64,000 nucleotides of DNA from Paraspadella gotoi (GCA_051294375.1 CM119271.1:11508227-11572226); one strand, 5' to 3'. Counted from the stretch's first letter, positions 36,094 to 46,986 are shown. The notes: generated from the letters alone by a model not told the origin. Numbers and translations: made by a program.

Positions 36094-37960
36094 GATAGAT
36101 AAGAGAATTAGAGAGGAATATTAAAGAGAAGTGAAGATAAAGAGAAGTACAGACACAGAGAAGTAGAGATAGATAAAAAAATATAGAGAGGAATATTAAA
36201 GAGAAGTAGAGATAAAGAGAAGTACAGATACAGAGAAGTAGAGATAGATAAGAGAATTTGAGAGGAATATTATAGAGAAGTAGAGATAAAGAGAAGTAGA
36301 GATAAAGAGAAGTAGAGATAGATAAGAGAATTAGAGAGGAATATTAAAGAGAAGTAGAGATAAAGAGAAGAGGTCGTTTTATGGAAATCGGATTCGTAAC
36401 GAGATTCCACTGCGAAGTTTTATTCATAGACTCACCCTCTCTATCTCCCTCTCTCTCCCTCTCTCAGTCTCTCTCTTTCTCTCTCACTCTACTTTGTCTC
36501 CAAAGGCTTAAGAAGGAGGAATATTTTAATTAATTTTAGTCTTCAAATTCGACAAAGAGCAGAAGTGATGAGGGAAGGAATTAAGTGATATGGAAAGTGA
36601 TAATGTGATGCGGCGATGGATAAAGTGATAGTGAAAATGATAAGGAATTAAGTAAAATCAGGATGAGTGATAACTAAGTGATATAATTAATATAAGCGAC
36701 ATAATGAAAACGAATTGTGGATTCCTTTGAGTTATATTATCTTATCTTTCTCATCTTTCTTATCTTTCTTATCTTTCTTATCTTTCTTGTCTTTCTTGTC
36801 TTTATTGTCTTTCTTGTCTTTCTTGTCTTTAATGTCTTTCTTGTCTTTCTTGTCTTTCTTATCTTTATTATTATTCTTATCTTTCTCATCTCCCTTACCT
36901 TTGAATCCTATAAACGCTAAACTCACTTCCCTCCCGCCGCCCCGACCTTACCAACGGCCCCAAACAGCCTTACCTTGATATCTGGTGTGCAAGACCAAAA
37001 TTGATGACATGACTGCCAAAGCTGAGAGACAAGAATTCATTGCATAGTAGATTCCGATGATAGGCACAGAAGAGGCGGATGGCGGAGTGTAGTCAGCGAC
37101 CACGAGGAGTTGGACACAAGAGGCGAGAAAAATTGTGGTCGCAAGGGAAGCTTTGCCTGGCGGGGGTGGGCAGTAGAGCGAAGAGGGAAGAGAATTAGTG
37201 GGCAAAATGTCTTTAACGTATTAATATTTATTAATATTAATTCTCTGTTTGAGTTATGGCAACTTGAGTTGATCAATAATTAATAATTATCCATTGCCAA
37301 GCCTTTCTGTTAAAGCCTGTTATTGTTCTCATTAATGACTTTTAAACAGAAATGATGTACGATGTCTATTAGAAAACTGGAGGCAGAAAGTATTTTAACC
37401 TTGTGTTGTATAGATGCATCTATCTTAAAATTATTCAATATTACACAATTTACGGGAATTTAAACACAAAAGGGACAGACAAACAATAGATCAACGGAGC
37501 GACAGATAGACACACAGACAGACAAAAGATAAACGCAGAGACAGACAGACAGACAAACAACAGATCAACGGAGAGACAGATAGACACACAGACAGACAAC
37601 AGATAAGCGGAGAGACATTCAGACAGACAACAGATCAACGGAGAGACAGACAGACAGACCCAAAAGGTCTTACTCTTAGGAAAAATTAATATTTAATTTG
37701 GGAAAGTTAAGTTGTTGAGAAATAAATGTTGGTTTAGAAAAGAGAGAAGGAAATTGTTTTGGGAGTTGAGTTAAAATCGATGGGAAGGAAAGAGAAGGAG
37801 GAGGGAGGGTTAAAAGGGAGGAAGAAGAGGAGGAGGAGAAGGAGGAAGAGGATGAATAGGAGGATGAGAAAGAGGAGATATAGTGATAAAGAGAAGAAGA
37901 AAGAAAATTCAAAACCGAGAATCTTAAAAGAATTCGGAAAGTAATTCTGAATGATGACTT

Positions 37961-37997
<37 letters not shown>

Positions 37998-38657
37998 AAG
38001 TCGACGAAAAAGACGGAGGTTAAAAATTCTGTGAAGAAAAGTAAAGAATCAATTGAATTAAAATCTCTCATTTTCCATTTCTAAAAAATAAAAAATAAAA
38101 AAATAAAAAATAAAAAATAAAAATAAAAAATATAAACAAATAAAAAAATAAAAATAAAAAATAAAAATAACGGAAAAAAAGGGAAAAAAAGAAAAAAGTA
38201 GAAAAGAAATAGAAAAAGAAAAAAAGAAAAGAAAAAAAGAAAGGAGAAAAGAAAAAAGAAAAGAAAAAAATAAATGAAAAAGAAAGAAAAGAAAAAGAGA
38301 AAAGAAAAAAAAAGAAAAAGAAAAGAAAAAAAACCAAATTGAATTTCCTTCTTTCTTTTTTTTCTTTTGTTTTTCTTTCCTTTTTTCTCCCTGGATTTTG
38401 TGGTTTTATTGAAAAGACATTTTGAAAGGGGAGGGAGTGAGAGAGAGAGAGAGAGNNNNNNNNNNNNNNNNNNNNNNNNNNNNNNNNNNNNNNNNNNNNN
38501 NNNNNNNNNNNNNNNNNNNNNNNNNNNNNNNNNNNNNNNNNNNNNNNNNNNNNNNNNNNNNNNNNNNNNNNNNNNNNNNNNNNNNNNNNNNNNNNNNNNN
38601 NNNNNNNNNNNNNNNNNNNNNNNNNNNNNNACAGGAGATAGGGACACAACAGAAGAG

Positions 38658-38701
<44 letters not shown>

Positions 38702-39300
38702 CGAGAGAGGGAGACGAGAGAGAGATGAAAATTGAGGAAAAGACGGACGCACTTGTCAGATGTCATAGGCGTCGTCGTCGTCGTTGTCGTCGTCGTCGTC
38801 GTCGTCGTCATCAACATCGTCGTTTTCGTCGTCGTCATCTTCTCCAGATAAGGGAGATAAGGCATCCGTTGAGTTTCGGGTCTTTTTACTTTTTACTGCA
38901 TCGTAATCTGTAGAGATCAACCTTAGTAGTTGAGAAGAGGCAGAGGGCGTTGAGTGGAAAGGGGAGGAGGAGGAGGAAGAGAAGGAGGACGAGAAGGAGG
39001 GAAAAGAGGAGGGAGAGAAGGGGCAGGAAGAAGAGAAGGAGGAAGAGGAGGAGGAAAAGGAAGAGAAGGAGGAGGAGGAGGAGGAAGGAAAAGAGAAAAA
39101 GGACTAAAAAGATAAGATAAACAAGAAAATAAAATAAAATTGGATTAAATTTTGAGGTAATGAAATCTTTTCTTCTTGGAAGAAAAAAATCAAAACATTA
39201 GATTTTTATTTTTTTGATTTCATCTTGTTTAATCTTTTTTATTTTTGTTTAATCTTTTTTATTCTTGTTTAATCTTGTTTATCGTCACAACAAAAGATTT
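36094..39300. repeat. Repeat segment D3' (right arm, gene orientation)
   Basis: Reverse complement of D1/D2 without the SINE. It contains the intact M2-M3 exon, a TCTTTCTTG 9-bp array (36738-36880), a GACAGACA array (37465-37660), an (AAAAAT)n stretch (38085-38175) and an N gap of 175 (38456-38630). Unique sequence follows from about 39300. Confidence 0.92.
36974..37156 (-). CDS. nAChR exon: pore helix M2 and M3 (intact copy)
   Basis: This exon of 183 nt is phase 1 at both ends, with acceptor CCCGCCAG and donor GTAAGG. It encodes KASLATTIFLASCVQLLVV (M2), a DYTPPSASSVPIIG linker and YYAMNSCLSALAVMSSILVL (M3), ending HTRYQ. The 9' Leu and 13' Val of the pore are present. The residue at -1' is Gly (RQGK), where cation-selective subunits have Glu (GEK). 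Frame-broken copies of this exon lie on the plus strand at 25616-25806 and 33425-33606. This minus-strand copy has the right orientation for the gene. Confidence 0.92.
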
Positions 39301-39772
39301 TATGACTTGACAAAGAAAAAAGTGGAAATCTTTTTAAAGCTTTTTTCGTTGAGTCAAATGCTTGTTTCTTGTTTTATGAGCTTGGTTTGCTGAGTAAAAG
39401 GATTGCTTGATGTTTGTTTCTCAGGTGAAAAGCTTGTTTTTAGTATCAAGCAAGCACATCTAAGGAATAAAAAAGGCCCATTGTCACTGAGATACAAGAA
39501 AATAAAGAAAATATTGCGAGTGACTTTTGTCTACTTGACGAATCATAAAATCTTAATGTGGAGTCGTTTTAAAGATTAAAGATTGAAGATTAAAGATTAA
39601 AGATCAACACTAAAAGAAAAAGACTGAGAAAGACTTATAGTTTTGATTTTCTTTCTTTCTCTTTTTCTCTCTTCTAATCATAAAAATTTCTCTCCTTCTC
39701 TTTCCCTCCCTTTTTTGAAAGAAAGATAGAGAAAGAGAGAAAGAAAGAGAGAGTGAGAGAAAGAGAAGGAAA

Positions 39773-39811
<39 letters not shown>

Positions 39812-40209
39812 AGAGAGAGCTTAACAATTTCCTGTCTCTCTTTTTGGTTTTAATGATTTTTAGTTTCATAAACAAAACTTTTTCACACTTTAATGGTTGA
39901 TGCGCGATTCGTTGAGGAAAAAGTCTTTTCTTTAACGATAGAACAAAGCATTAGTATTTGTTTAATAGGAGTAGACGTCGACGACGACGACGACGACGAC
40001 GACGAACAACATGAATAAAAATGAGTTAAAACAACGAATGAGAAAAAAAGATAATCATTTTTTGGTTCATTTGAGTCACGTGATCAAAATTCGTTGGCGG
40101 CGAAACAACAAAAGACTCAAACACCATGAAATAATATGGGAGAGAGAGNNNNNNNNNNNNNNNNNNNNNNNNNGAGGAGAGAGAGGGAGGAGGAGAGAGA
40201 GAGAGAGAT

Positions 40210-40255
<46 letters not shown>

Positions 40256-40260
40256 AGGAG

Positions 40261-40291
<31 letters not shown>

Positions 40292-41154
40292 GACAAAGAT
40301 AGACAGAGGAGAAAGAGGAGGAAGGAGGGACGGGAGAGAGAGAGACATAGAGAGGGAGAAAGAACTCCTTCCCCTTCCGACCCCATCCCCTCCCTCCCCC
40401 TTCCCGACCCTCTGTCCCGTTAATACCTCGTTATGAGAATTGGACGTCGGCAGCGAAAGAGAGCGGAGGTGAGGTTAGGGGAAGAAGAGGCGGATATTTG
40501 GTGGGTAAGTTAAAGGTTGGGGTGAAGCTAAGTATGGGCGGGTAAGTCGAGGAGAGATCTGAGTGAGGGCGTTTGATGGCGACGAGAATTTCTCGCTGAA
40601 CAAACGAGCCACGAGCCACGAGCCACTCACTGTTCACCACTCATTGTTCACCACTCACCGTTCACCACTCACCGCTCACCAGGTAATTACGTGCCATTAC
40701 TATTCGCGACGACGGGCTGTTTTCAAAAGGGCGAAGGGCCTTTGGGATGGCGAGGGGTTTGGGGGTGTTCCAGATGGGCTAGGGGTGTGTCAGAGGGGCT
40801 TGCGGGTGGGATAGGGAGAGAATGAGTTCGGGATTCAAAGAGCGAATCTCTCGCCCGCTCTCTCTCTCTCTCACTCTCTCTCTCTCACTTTCTCTCTCTC
40901 TGTAGAAACTGCATTTTTCGTTCTGTTCCATTGAAAAGGCTGTTTGTAGAAACAGTGAGAAAAGAAAGAGACAATAATCGACTGTAAAAATTTTAACTTA
41001 GGTTAGTTCAAATAGAAATTAAAAATTAAATGACAAAAAGAAGTAAAGACTTCAGTGTATGAAAGAAATAAAGATAGAGCAGAAAGGACAGGTGCAAGGA
41101 TGGCACGAGACAGATGCAGAGAAAAGAAAGAGGAGATGCAAGAAAGTAAGAATT

Positions 41155-41211
<57 letters not shown>

Positions 41212-41288
41212 CTCTCTTTCACCGGGATTTGTGTTTCAAGGTCAATAGGAACGAAGAATACACGAAGACGATAACAACAACGATAATA

Positions 41289-41335
<47 letters not shown>

Positions 41336-41619
41336 AAAAAGACGAAGAAGAGGACGACGACGATGAAGATGACGACGGCGACGACGATGAAGACGACGAC
41401 GAAGAAGATGAAGAAGACATGAAAAAATCATAACCGAAACGAAAGTAAAAACTTTTTCCTCTTCTCGTTAACTTATTTTCGGGAATTGTAGGGCGCTCTC
41501 TCTTCTCTCTCTACTCTCTCTCTCTCTCTCTCTTCTCTCTCTTCGTCTCTCTCTCTCTCTCTCTCTCTCGACTCTCTCTCTCGTCTCTCGTCTCCCACTC
41601 TTTCTGATCACTCTCTCAC
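39301..41619. other. nAChR intron: repeats only
   Basis: No exon was recognised. It holds (GA)n tracts (39719-39808, 40200-40280, with a 25-N gap at 40149-40173), a CACTCACCGTTCAC minisatellite (40610-40681), (CT)n (41158-41218), (GAC)n (41296-41335) and CT-rich sequence (41500-41590). Confidence 0.55.
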
Positions 41620-41698
41620 CCTGGCGAATCCTTGAGGCAGGCCATAAATTCGAAGTTAGTGTCAACGCCTGTTCAAGAAGCATACAAGGCATCACGAT
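41620..41698 (-). CDS. nAChR exon: transmembrane segment M1
   Basis: This exon of 79 nt starts phase 0 and ends phase 1 (donor GTGAGA). It reads IVMPCMLLEQALTLTSNLW followed by PASRIRQ and the first base of a Gly codon. The family M1 pattern is I.PC.LL..LTL..FWLP. The MPC motif and LTLTS are kept. The part after LTLTS departs from the family (NLWPASRIRQG instead of a FWLP..SGEK-like end), which could be real divergence or local base errors. The phase still matches the M2-M3 exon. A purine-rich plus-strand tract (CT-rich on the sense strand) sits at the acceptor. Confidence 0.8.
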
Positions 41699-41939
41699 CT
41701 GAGGGAGAGAGAAAGAAAAAGGAAAAGAGAATAAAGAGAAGAAGTGAAAGAGAGAGACGAGACGAGAGAGAGAGCAGAGAGAGAGGAGAGAGGAAGACAG
41801 AGTGGAGAGGAGAGAGAGAGGAGAGAGAAAAAATATCATTACAAATAAAAATATCATTAACTTAAACATAGTAAGAAAAAACAAAGGAATCGAAAAAAAC
41901 ATAAACATTTGTTCGGTAGCTAAAATCTGTAGAAAAACA

Positions 41940-42062
41940 ACAAACCACAACAACAACAACATAGCAACAACAACAACAGCAACAATAATAACAACAACAA
42001 CAACAACAGCAACAATAATAACAACAACAACATAGCAACAACAGCAACAACAGCAACAACAA
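41940..42062 (+). repeat. (CAA)n with TAG/AGC interruptions
   Basis: About 40 CAA units with short interruptions. The Cys/Val-rich minus-strand frame is a translation of it. Confidence 0.92.
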
Positions 42063-42244
42063 TGGGCAATTTCGGCGAAACGATTTCTATTCTTAGAGAT
42101 TTGTGTCGTTAAAATCCTTTCTTTTATTACTCTGTATTGATTGGCCAATCTCGCAGAAATGCTGAATTCTGATTGGCTAATCTAACCGAAATACTGATTT
42201 TTGATTGGTCACTTTACTCGTTTTGTCTTAATTCTTATTTTCTC

Positions 42245-42360
42245 TCTTCTTTTCTTTTCTTTTCTTTTCTTTCCTCTCTTTTTCTTTTCTTTTCTTTTCT
42301 TTTCTTTTCTTTTCTTTTCTTTTCTTTTCTTTTCTTTTCTTTTCTTTTCTTTTCGTTTCT
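42245..42360 (+). repeat. (TTTTC)n pentanucleotide array
   Basis: About 20 TTTTC units with few interruptions. A reverse-orientation AAAAG array is at 56575-56683. Confidence 0.93.
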
Positions 42361-42531
42361 TTCTCTTCTTCGCCAACCGAGTTATGGTTTTTATGACCAA
42401 AACCAAAGTTTCTCTTTTTCTTTCTTTTGTTTTTGAGTTGTTGTTGTTGTTGTTATGAGAATCTTTGCTATCTTGAGAAAGACGCTTAAAGGAGTTAGGG
42501 GTCTCTTTAGTCGCATCATAACAACTCTCTC

Positions 42532-42578
<47 letters not shown>

Positions 42579-42773
42579 AACAAACATTCCAAAGGGAGTA
42601 TAAGAAACATTGCCCAGGTTATTTGGGTCTTTATAAAAAAAATTTTCTCATTCTCTCTCTCTCTCTCTTTGGCTTTGTCTCTCTCTCTAATTCTCTTTCT
42701 TGGACTTTCTCTCTCTCATCCTTACTCTTTGTCTCTCTTCGTTTCCACCCCAGTTATTTTGTTTCAATTCATG

Positions 42774-42778
<5 letters not shown>

Positions 42779-42833
<55 letters not shown>
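42779..42833 (+). repeat. (CT)n microsatellite
   Basis: About 27 perfect units. A further (CT)n is at 42521-42573. A 32-bp TCTGTCTTTCTAACTC repeat x2 lies at about 42958-43020. Confidence 0.93.
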
Positions 42834-42834
<1 letters not shown>

Positions 42835-43177
42835 ATATCTTTTATGAATAGATTTCATTTCTCTTTTCTTTTCCTCTGGCGTCCATTTGATTCCAAATCT
42901 CCTGAGTTTTTCTCTCATTATTTTCTCTGACAAGAGGAATTCCGTCTCTCCCTCTCACTCTCTGTCTTTCTAACTCTCTGTCTCACTCTCTGTCTTTCTA
43001 ACTCTCTGTCTCACTCTCTACAAAAATAATATATCTGCAAGTTAATAACATTCTCTGAGAAAATACATCAAAATAAAAATAAAGTACCTTTTTTTCTGGC
43101 TAGAGATTATAAACTTTTATTTAATCATTTACAAGTAAGCTCATCGGCAATAATATAAATTTAAAAAATAACAATCA

Positions 43178-43270
43178 CTCAATCAATCAATCAATCGATA
43201 AAAAAATCAATCAATCAATCAATCAATAAATAAATAAATAAATAAAAAAATCCATCAATCAATCAATCAC
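43178..43270 (+). repeat. (AATC)n / (AAAT)n tetranucleotide array
   Basis: CAATCAATCAATC blocks with an AAATAAATAAAT section, ending 11 bp before the 3' border of the loop C exon of the nAChR gene. Confidence 0.9.
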
Positions 43271-43280
43271 TCAAATCCAC

Positions 43281-43451
43281 CTGAAATATCTGCAGAACTG
43301 GTTTCCTCTTCATCTTCATAGAATAATGCAACTGAGAATAGGGGACTTCGCAACAAGGATACTTTATTGTGATTCTGGTTCCAGTCGTGTTGATGATGTC
43401 CCACCCTGTGTTGGTTACGAAGGCGTACGTCTCGATGTACTCGTGTTTTAA
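43281..43451 (-). CDS. nAChR exon: loop C with vicinal cysteines
   Basis: This exon of 171 nt gives 57 residues, phase 0 at both ends. It starts LKHEYIETYAFVTNTGWDI, carries IKYPCCEVPYSQL and ends KRKPVLQIFQ before donor GTGGAT. YxCCxxxY is the agonist-binding loop C that defines alpha-type subunits, and the C-terminal stretch leads into M1. The acceptor CAG is preceded by a (CT)n microsatellite (plus-strand 43455-43498). The reading frame differs from that of the longest open frame covering the region. Confidence 0.93.
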
Positions 43452-43452
43452 C

Positions 43453-43500
<48 letters not shown>

Positions 43501-43677
43501 GATGAAGGGGAGGGAGAATGTGGGATAAGGAACCATATGTTTCATGTCTTGTTTACTCTTTACTTTTTGTAAACTAAAAGTTAAATATTTTCAGGATTTT
43601 TAGTATATTTCAAAAACTAAAACTATTAATAATAAATGAAGAAATTTAAAATTGAGTTAGTAACAGTGCATGACGTC

Positions 43678-43683
43678 AAAAAA
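43678..43683 (-). terminator. Pol III T-run terminator of tRNA-Leu
   Basis: Six T on the tRNA strand begin 6 nt after the mature 3' end, the normal position for RNA polymerase III termination. Confidence 0.75.
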
Positions 43684-43688
43684 GAACT

Positions 43689-43770
43689 TGGCAGCGGTGG
43701 GATTCGAACCCACGCCTCCGTAGAGACTGGTACCTTAAACCAGCGCCTTAGACCACTCGGCCACGCTAAC
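43689..43770 (-). tRNA. tRNA-Leu (anticodon AAG)
   Basis: An 82-nt cloverleaf on the minus strand. The A box is TGGCCGAGTGGTC, the anticodon stem CTGGT/ACCAG encloses loop TTAAGGT (anticodon AAG), a long type II variable arm follows, and the T arm is GTGGGTTCGAATCCCAC. The acceptor GTTAGCG/CGCTGCC pairs except at 2:71. A T6 run (plus-strand A6, 43678-43683) just downstream is a Pol III terminator. It lies in an intron of the nAChR gene on the same strand. A full CRE (TGACGTCA) at 43671-43678 abuts the terminator. Confidence 0.93.
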
Positions 43771-43911
43771 ACGTTTTAATGATAAAAATAATTTTAGATA
43801 ATTCTCTCTCAATTAAAGTTTAAAATAAAACTCCAAACTTAGAAACGTTCGTCCACTCAACCCTAATTGATCTTTTATTTATTAATTTTATTTATTAATG
43901 AAATTATGTAA

Positions 43912-43950
43912 ATGCGGGATTCGAACCCGAGACCTCTTCACATCTCCCCC
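43912..43950 (-). pseudogene. Orphan tRNA T-arm / B box
   Basis: The minus strand has CTCGGGTTCGAATCCCG, a perfect B box with a paired T stem, preceded by a run of 11 G and no recognisable A box or anticodon arm. It looks like a tRNA or SINE remnant 140 bp from the tRNA-Leu gene. Confidence 0.45.
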
Positions 43951-44256
43951 CCCCCAGTCAAAATGGCGCTTTTCTTTTCAATCACCACAAATCGATTTTT
44001 CTTTTCTTCAATAATAAATCACTTCTTTTCTTTTCTTTTTTTCTTTTCTTTTCTTTTTTTTATTTCTTTTCTTTTCTTTTCTCTTCCTTTCCTTTATTTT
44101 TTCTCCTTTCCGTTTTTCCTCGAGTCAACAACAACAACAACAACAACGACGACGACGACGACGACGACACCTTTTTAATTCTTTTTTATTTATTATTTAG
44201 TTATTCTCATCTATCATTTCCTTTCTATCTATAATTTCAGTCTCCTCCTCTTAATT

Positions 44257-44427
44257 TTCCTATCTTATTTCCTCTTTTCTCTTTTCTTTTTCCTATCTTA
44301 TTCTTTTCATTTCCTCTTTTCTCTTTTCTTTTTCCTATCTTATTCTTTTCATTTCCTCTTTTCTTTTTCCTATCTTATTTTTTTCATTTCCTCTTTTCTC
44401 TTTTCTTTTTCCTATCTTATTATTTTC
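44257..44427 (+). repeat. 42-bp minisatellite, about 4 units
   Basis: The unit contains TTTTTCCTATCTTATTCTTT and CATTTCCTCTTTTCTC. Four successive units with small length changes. Confidence 0.9.
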
Positions 44428-44614
44428 ATTTTTATGTTTTCCCTCAATGAGAACCAGCTCGGTCTCAAAAATTGAAATGCATTTCTCGTGCACCTGAAGA
44501 TTCTCTTCAGCCGACTTTTAATCCAGCCTGCTCCTCCCAGAACCCCCTCCACATCCCTTAACCTCCCACCACCTCCCACCACCTCCCTTGCACCTCCCAG
44601 CACCTCCCTTGCAC

Positions 44615-44704
44615 CTGTAAGTCGATCTCTGACTCGTCGTGCATCCAAGTTGAAAATTCTAATTTACATTTTTGTTCGTCGAAGGGAAAATAAGTGATTT
44701 CGAC
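44615..44704 (-). CDS. nAChR exon: Cys-loop signature
   Basis: This exon of 90 nt gives 30 residues, phase 0 at both ends. The acceptor is TTCTCCTTCAG and the donor is CAG/GTGCAA. It reads VEITYFPFDEQKC, KLEFSTWMHD, ESEIDLQ. Joined to the ...SIC-E end of the previous exon, exactly 13 residues separate the two cysteines. The sequence fits the neurotransmitter-gated channel signature C-x-[LIVMFQ]-x-[LIVMF]-x2-[FY]-P-x-D-x3-C. The Trp of FSTW is the loop B Trp of the ligand site. The exon has no long open frame around it and was found by motif search on the minus strand. Confidence 0.94.
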
Positions 44705-44728
44705 CTGAAGGAGAAAATGATATTTTGG

Positions 44729-44925
44729 GTCAAGTGTGGTCAGTTCTGATCGAGTGTGGTCAAACGTAGTAAAGTGTGATCAAGTGTAGTAAAGTGTGGT
44801 TAGGTTTGGTTAAATGTGGTGAAGGGTGGTTAAGTGTAGTCATATGTAGTCAGGTGTGGTCGAATGTGATCAAGTGTGGTTAACTATGGTCAAATGTGGT
44901 CAAATATGAACAAATGAGAGCAAAA
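44729..44925 (+). repeat. 10-bp minisatellite GTCAAGTGTG
   Basis: About 20 degenerate units of GTGTGGTCAA, starting 25 bp upstream (gene sense) of the Cys-loop exon. It lies in the intron and would be transcribed. Confidence 0.88.
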
Positions 44926-45161
44926 ATGTGGTCGGCGCGAGTCGGTCAGTCGCTGTCGGTAATGGGCTTCAACGATATTAATAGCGCCTCTGGCGTCAGT
45001 AAAAGTTTTTATTGGCAGAATTAAAATCATGAAGGCAAGAGGCATGGAGGCATGGAGGCATGGAGGTTATGAGAATGACAAACATTATCTCTTTTTATGA
45101 CTCCCTTCCTCTCTATTTTCTCTGTCTCCCTTCTCTGAACCTTTTCTCTTTCCCTCTCTTT

Positions 45162-45201
<40 letters not shown>

Positions 45202-45303
45202 ATCCTTTCTAATTTTCCCACTTTTTTCTTTTTCTCTCTTTTTTCCGAAAACTCTTTCTTCTCTCTATCCTTTTTTTCTGTCTATTTTCTTTCTTTTCCT
45301 TTC

Positions 45304-45487
45304 NNNNNNNNNNNNNNNNNNNNNNNNNNNNNNNNNNNNNNNNNNNNNNNNNNNNNNNNNNNNNNNNNNNNNNNNNNNNNNNNNNNNNNNNNNNNNNNNN
45401 NNNNNNNNNNNNNNNNNNNNNNNNNNNNNNNNNNNNNNNNNNNNNNNNNNNNNNNNNNNNNNNNNNNNNNNNNNNNNNNNNNNNNNN
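45304..45487. other. Assembly gap, 184 N
   Basis: Lies in the intron just after the WRPD exon. Flanks are CT-rich. Confidence 0.99.
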
Positions 45488-45499
45488 CCTCCCCCTCAC

Positions 45500-45661
45500 C
45501 TCGCAAATGCTCTTAGTCGTGATGGACGGTGCCCAATAAACATCTCCATTATGGTTGACGTTTGCGTAAAAATCTGCCTTTTGTTGAAAGTTGAGCATTT
45601 GTCCTGCTGTGTTGAGAAGGACCACATCTGGACGCCACATGTCCACGACCGGCATGTTAAG
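45500..45661 (-). CDS. nAChR exon: loop A and first Cys of the Cys-loop
   Basis: This exon of 162 nt gives 54 residues, phase 0 at both ends. The acceptor is CTACCCACAG and the donor is GTGAGG. It contains MWRPDVVLLNTAG, corresponding to the family WxPDxxLYNNA motif, and later GDVYWAPSITTKSICE, corresponding to G.V.W.PP.....C. The last Cys is the first cysteine of the Cys-loop. The Tyr of loop A (Torpedo Tyr93 equivalent) is replaced by Leu. The downstream intron enters an N gap (45304-45487) within 15 nt of the exon. Confidence 0.93.
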
Positions 45662-45842
45662 CTGTGGGTAGAGGGTGTGGGGAAAAATTGGTGGAATTTT
45701 AGTATACAAACTATGAAATAAATCATTAAATAAATAATAATTTACTCATTTGTTAATAATAGTAGTTTTCAGTTTTCACAGTGGCTGAACGAAAAAGAGG
45801 AAGTAAGTTTTTGTTGGCTAATGTGGCGCCAGACTCAGATAT

Positions 45843-45845
<3 letters not shown>

Positions 45846-45888
<43 letters not shown>

Positions 45889-46510
45889 AGAAGAGAGAGA
45901 GAGTGGGAAGAGAGAGAGAGAGAAAGAGAGAGAGTGCGCTCATCAACATTTTCTCAACTTGCAGTCTAAGTCGAAATCCCAGTTCGTTGCTTCGTTGCCA
46001 TGACGAAGACAAAGACAAAGACACAACCTCATCGTAATCTTTATTCACTGGAAATCTCAAGTCTGTGATCTGTGATATTTTATCTTTTTATCTTTGCTGC
46101 TTTGTCGCTTTTATTCTCTTTCTTCCCTCACTCCTTCTCTATCTCTCCTTCTTTTCTTAACTAATTACTACCTCTCTTTCACTTTATCTCTCTCTCTCTC
46201 TCTCTCTCTCTNNNNNNNNNNNNNNNNNNNNNNNNNNNNNNNNNNNNNNNNNNNNNNNNNNNNNNNNNNNNNNNNNNNNNNNNNNNNNNNNNNNNNNNNN
46301 NNNNNNNNNNNNNNNNNNNNNNNNNNNNNNNNNNNNNNNNNNNNNNNNNNNNNNNNNNNNNNNNNNNNNNNNNNNNNNNNNNNNNNNNNNNNNNNNNNNN
46401 NNNNNNNNNNNNNNNNNNNNNNNNNNNNNNNNNNNNNNNNNNNNNNNNNNNNNNNNNNNNNNNNNNNNNNNNNNNNNNNCTCTCTCTCTCTCTGCTCTTC
46501 GGGCGTTCAC
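45846..46510. repeat. (GA)n, then (CT)n with a 268-N gap
   Basis: (GA)n at 45846-45935 with a G9 run. (CT)n at 46184-46211 enters the gap 46212-46479 and resumes to 46493. Confidence 0.9.
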
Positions 46511-46887
46511 ATCATTTCATCCCCAGCGATGAATCCAGATAACGAAATATATTATATTATTATATATATAATCGAAGAGTCAATCGTCTCTGCTCCTCGC
46601 TCTTCTTCTCTATTTCTCTCTCTCTCTCGTCTCTCTCTCTCTCGTCGTCTCTCTCTCGTCTCTCTCGTCGTCTAAGTGAATGTCTTCTATTTCTATGGAA
46701 GAAGCTCCCAGAAGCTGGTAGACGCTATCAGTAGCTATCAAAAGCTATCACTCTTTAAAATGCTTTAAAATGTTACGATTGCATTGCTCATATCACTTCA
46801 CGATTTGCCACTCCAGTAAAATCTTTTACAAATAAGAATCACTCCATTTTTTACTCCAATTTTTTTTCCGTTAACGATTTTGCTCTT

Positions 46888-46986
46888 CAAAATGTCTCGC
46901 TCTCTGTCTTCTTTTTCTTTTCAAAATGTCTCGCTCTCTGTCTTCTTTTTCTTTTCAAAAAGTCTCGCTCTCTGTCTTCTTCTTTT
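46888..46986 (+). repeat. 34-bp tandem repeat x3
   Basis: The unit begins CAAAATGTCTCGCTCTCTGT and ends with a T/C-rich half. Three head-to-tail copies. Confidence 0.92.

Noticed and set aside
38068-38865. 265-codon minus-strand frame
   Set aside because: Homopolymer and simple-repeat translation through a 175-N gap.
41620-41698. Frameshift in the M1 exon
   Set aside because: Removing three bases would give a more canonical M1 end, but the sequence as written is open and keeps the phase needed by the M2-M3 exon, so I left it as intact but divergent.
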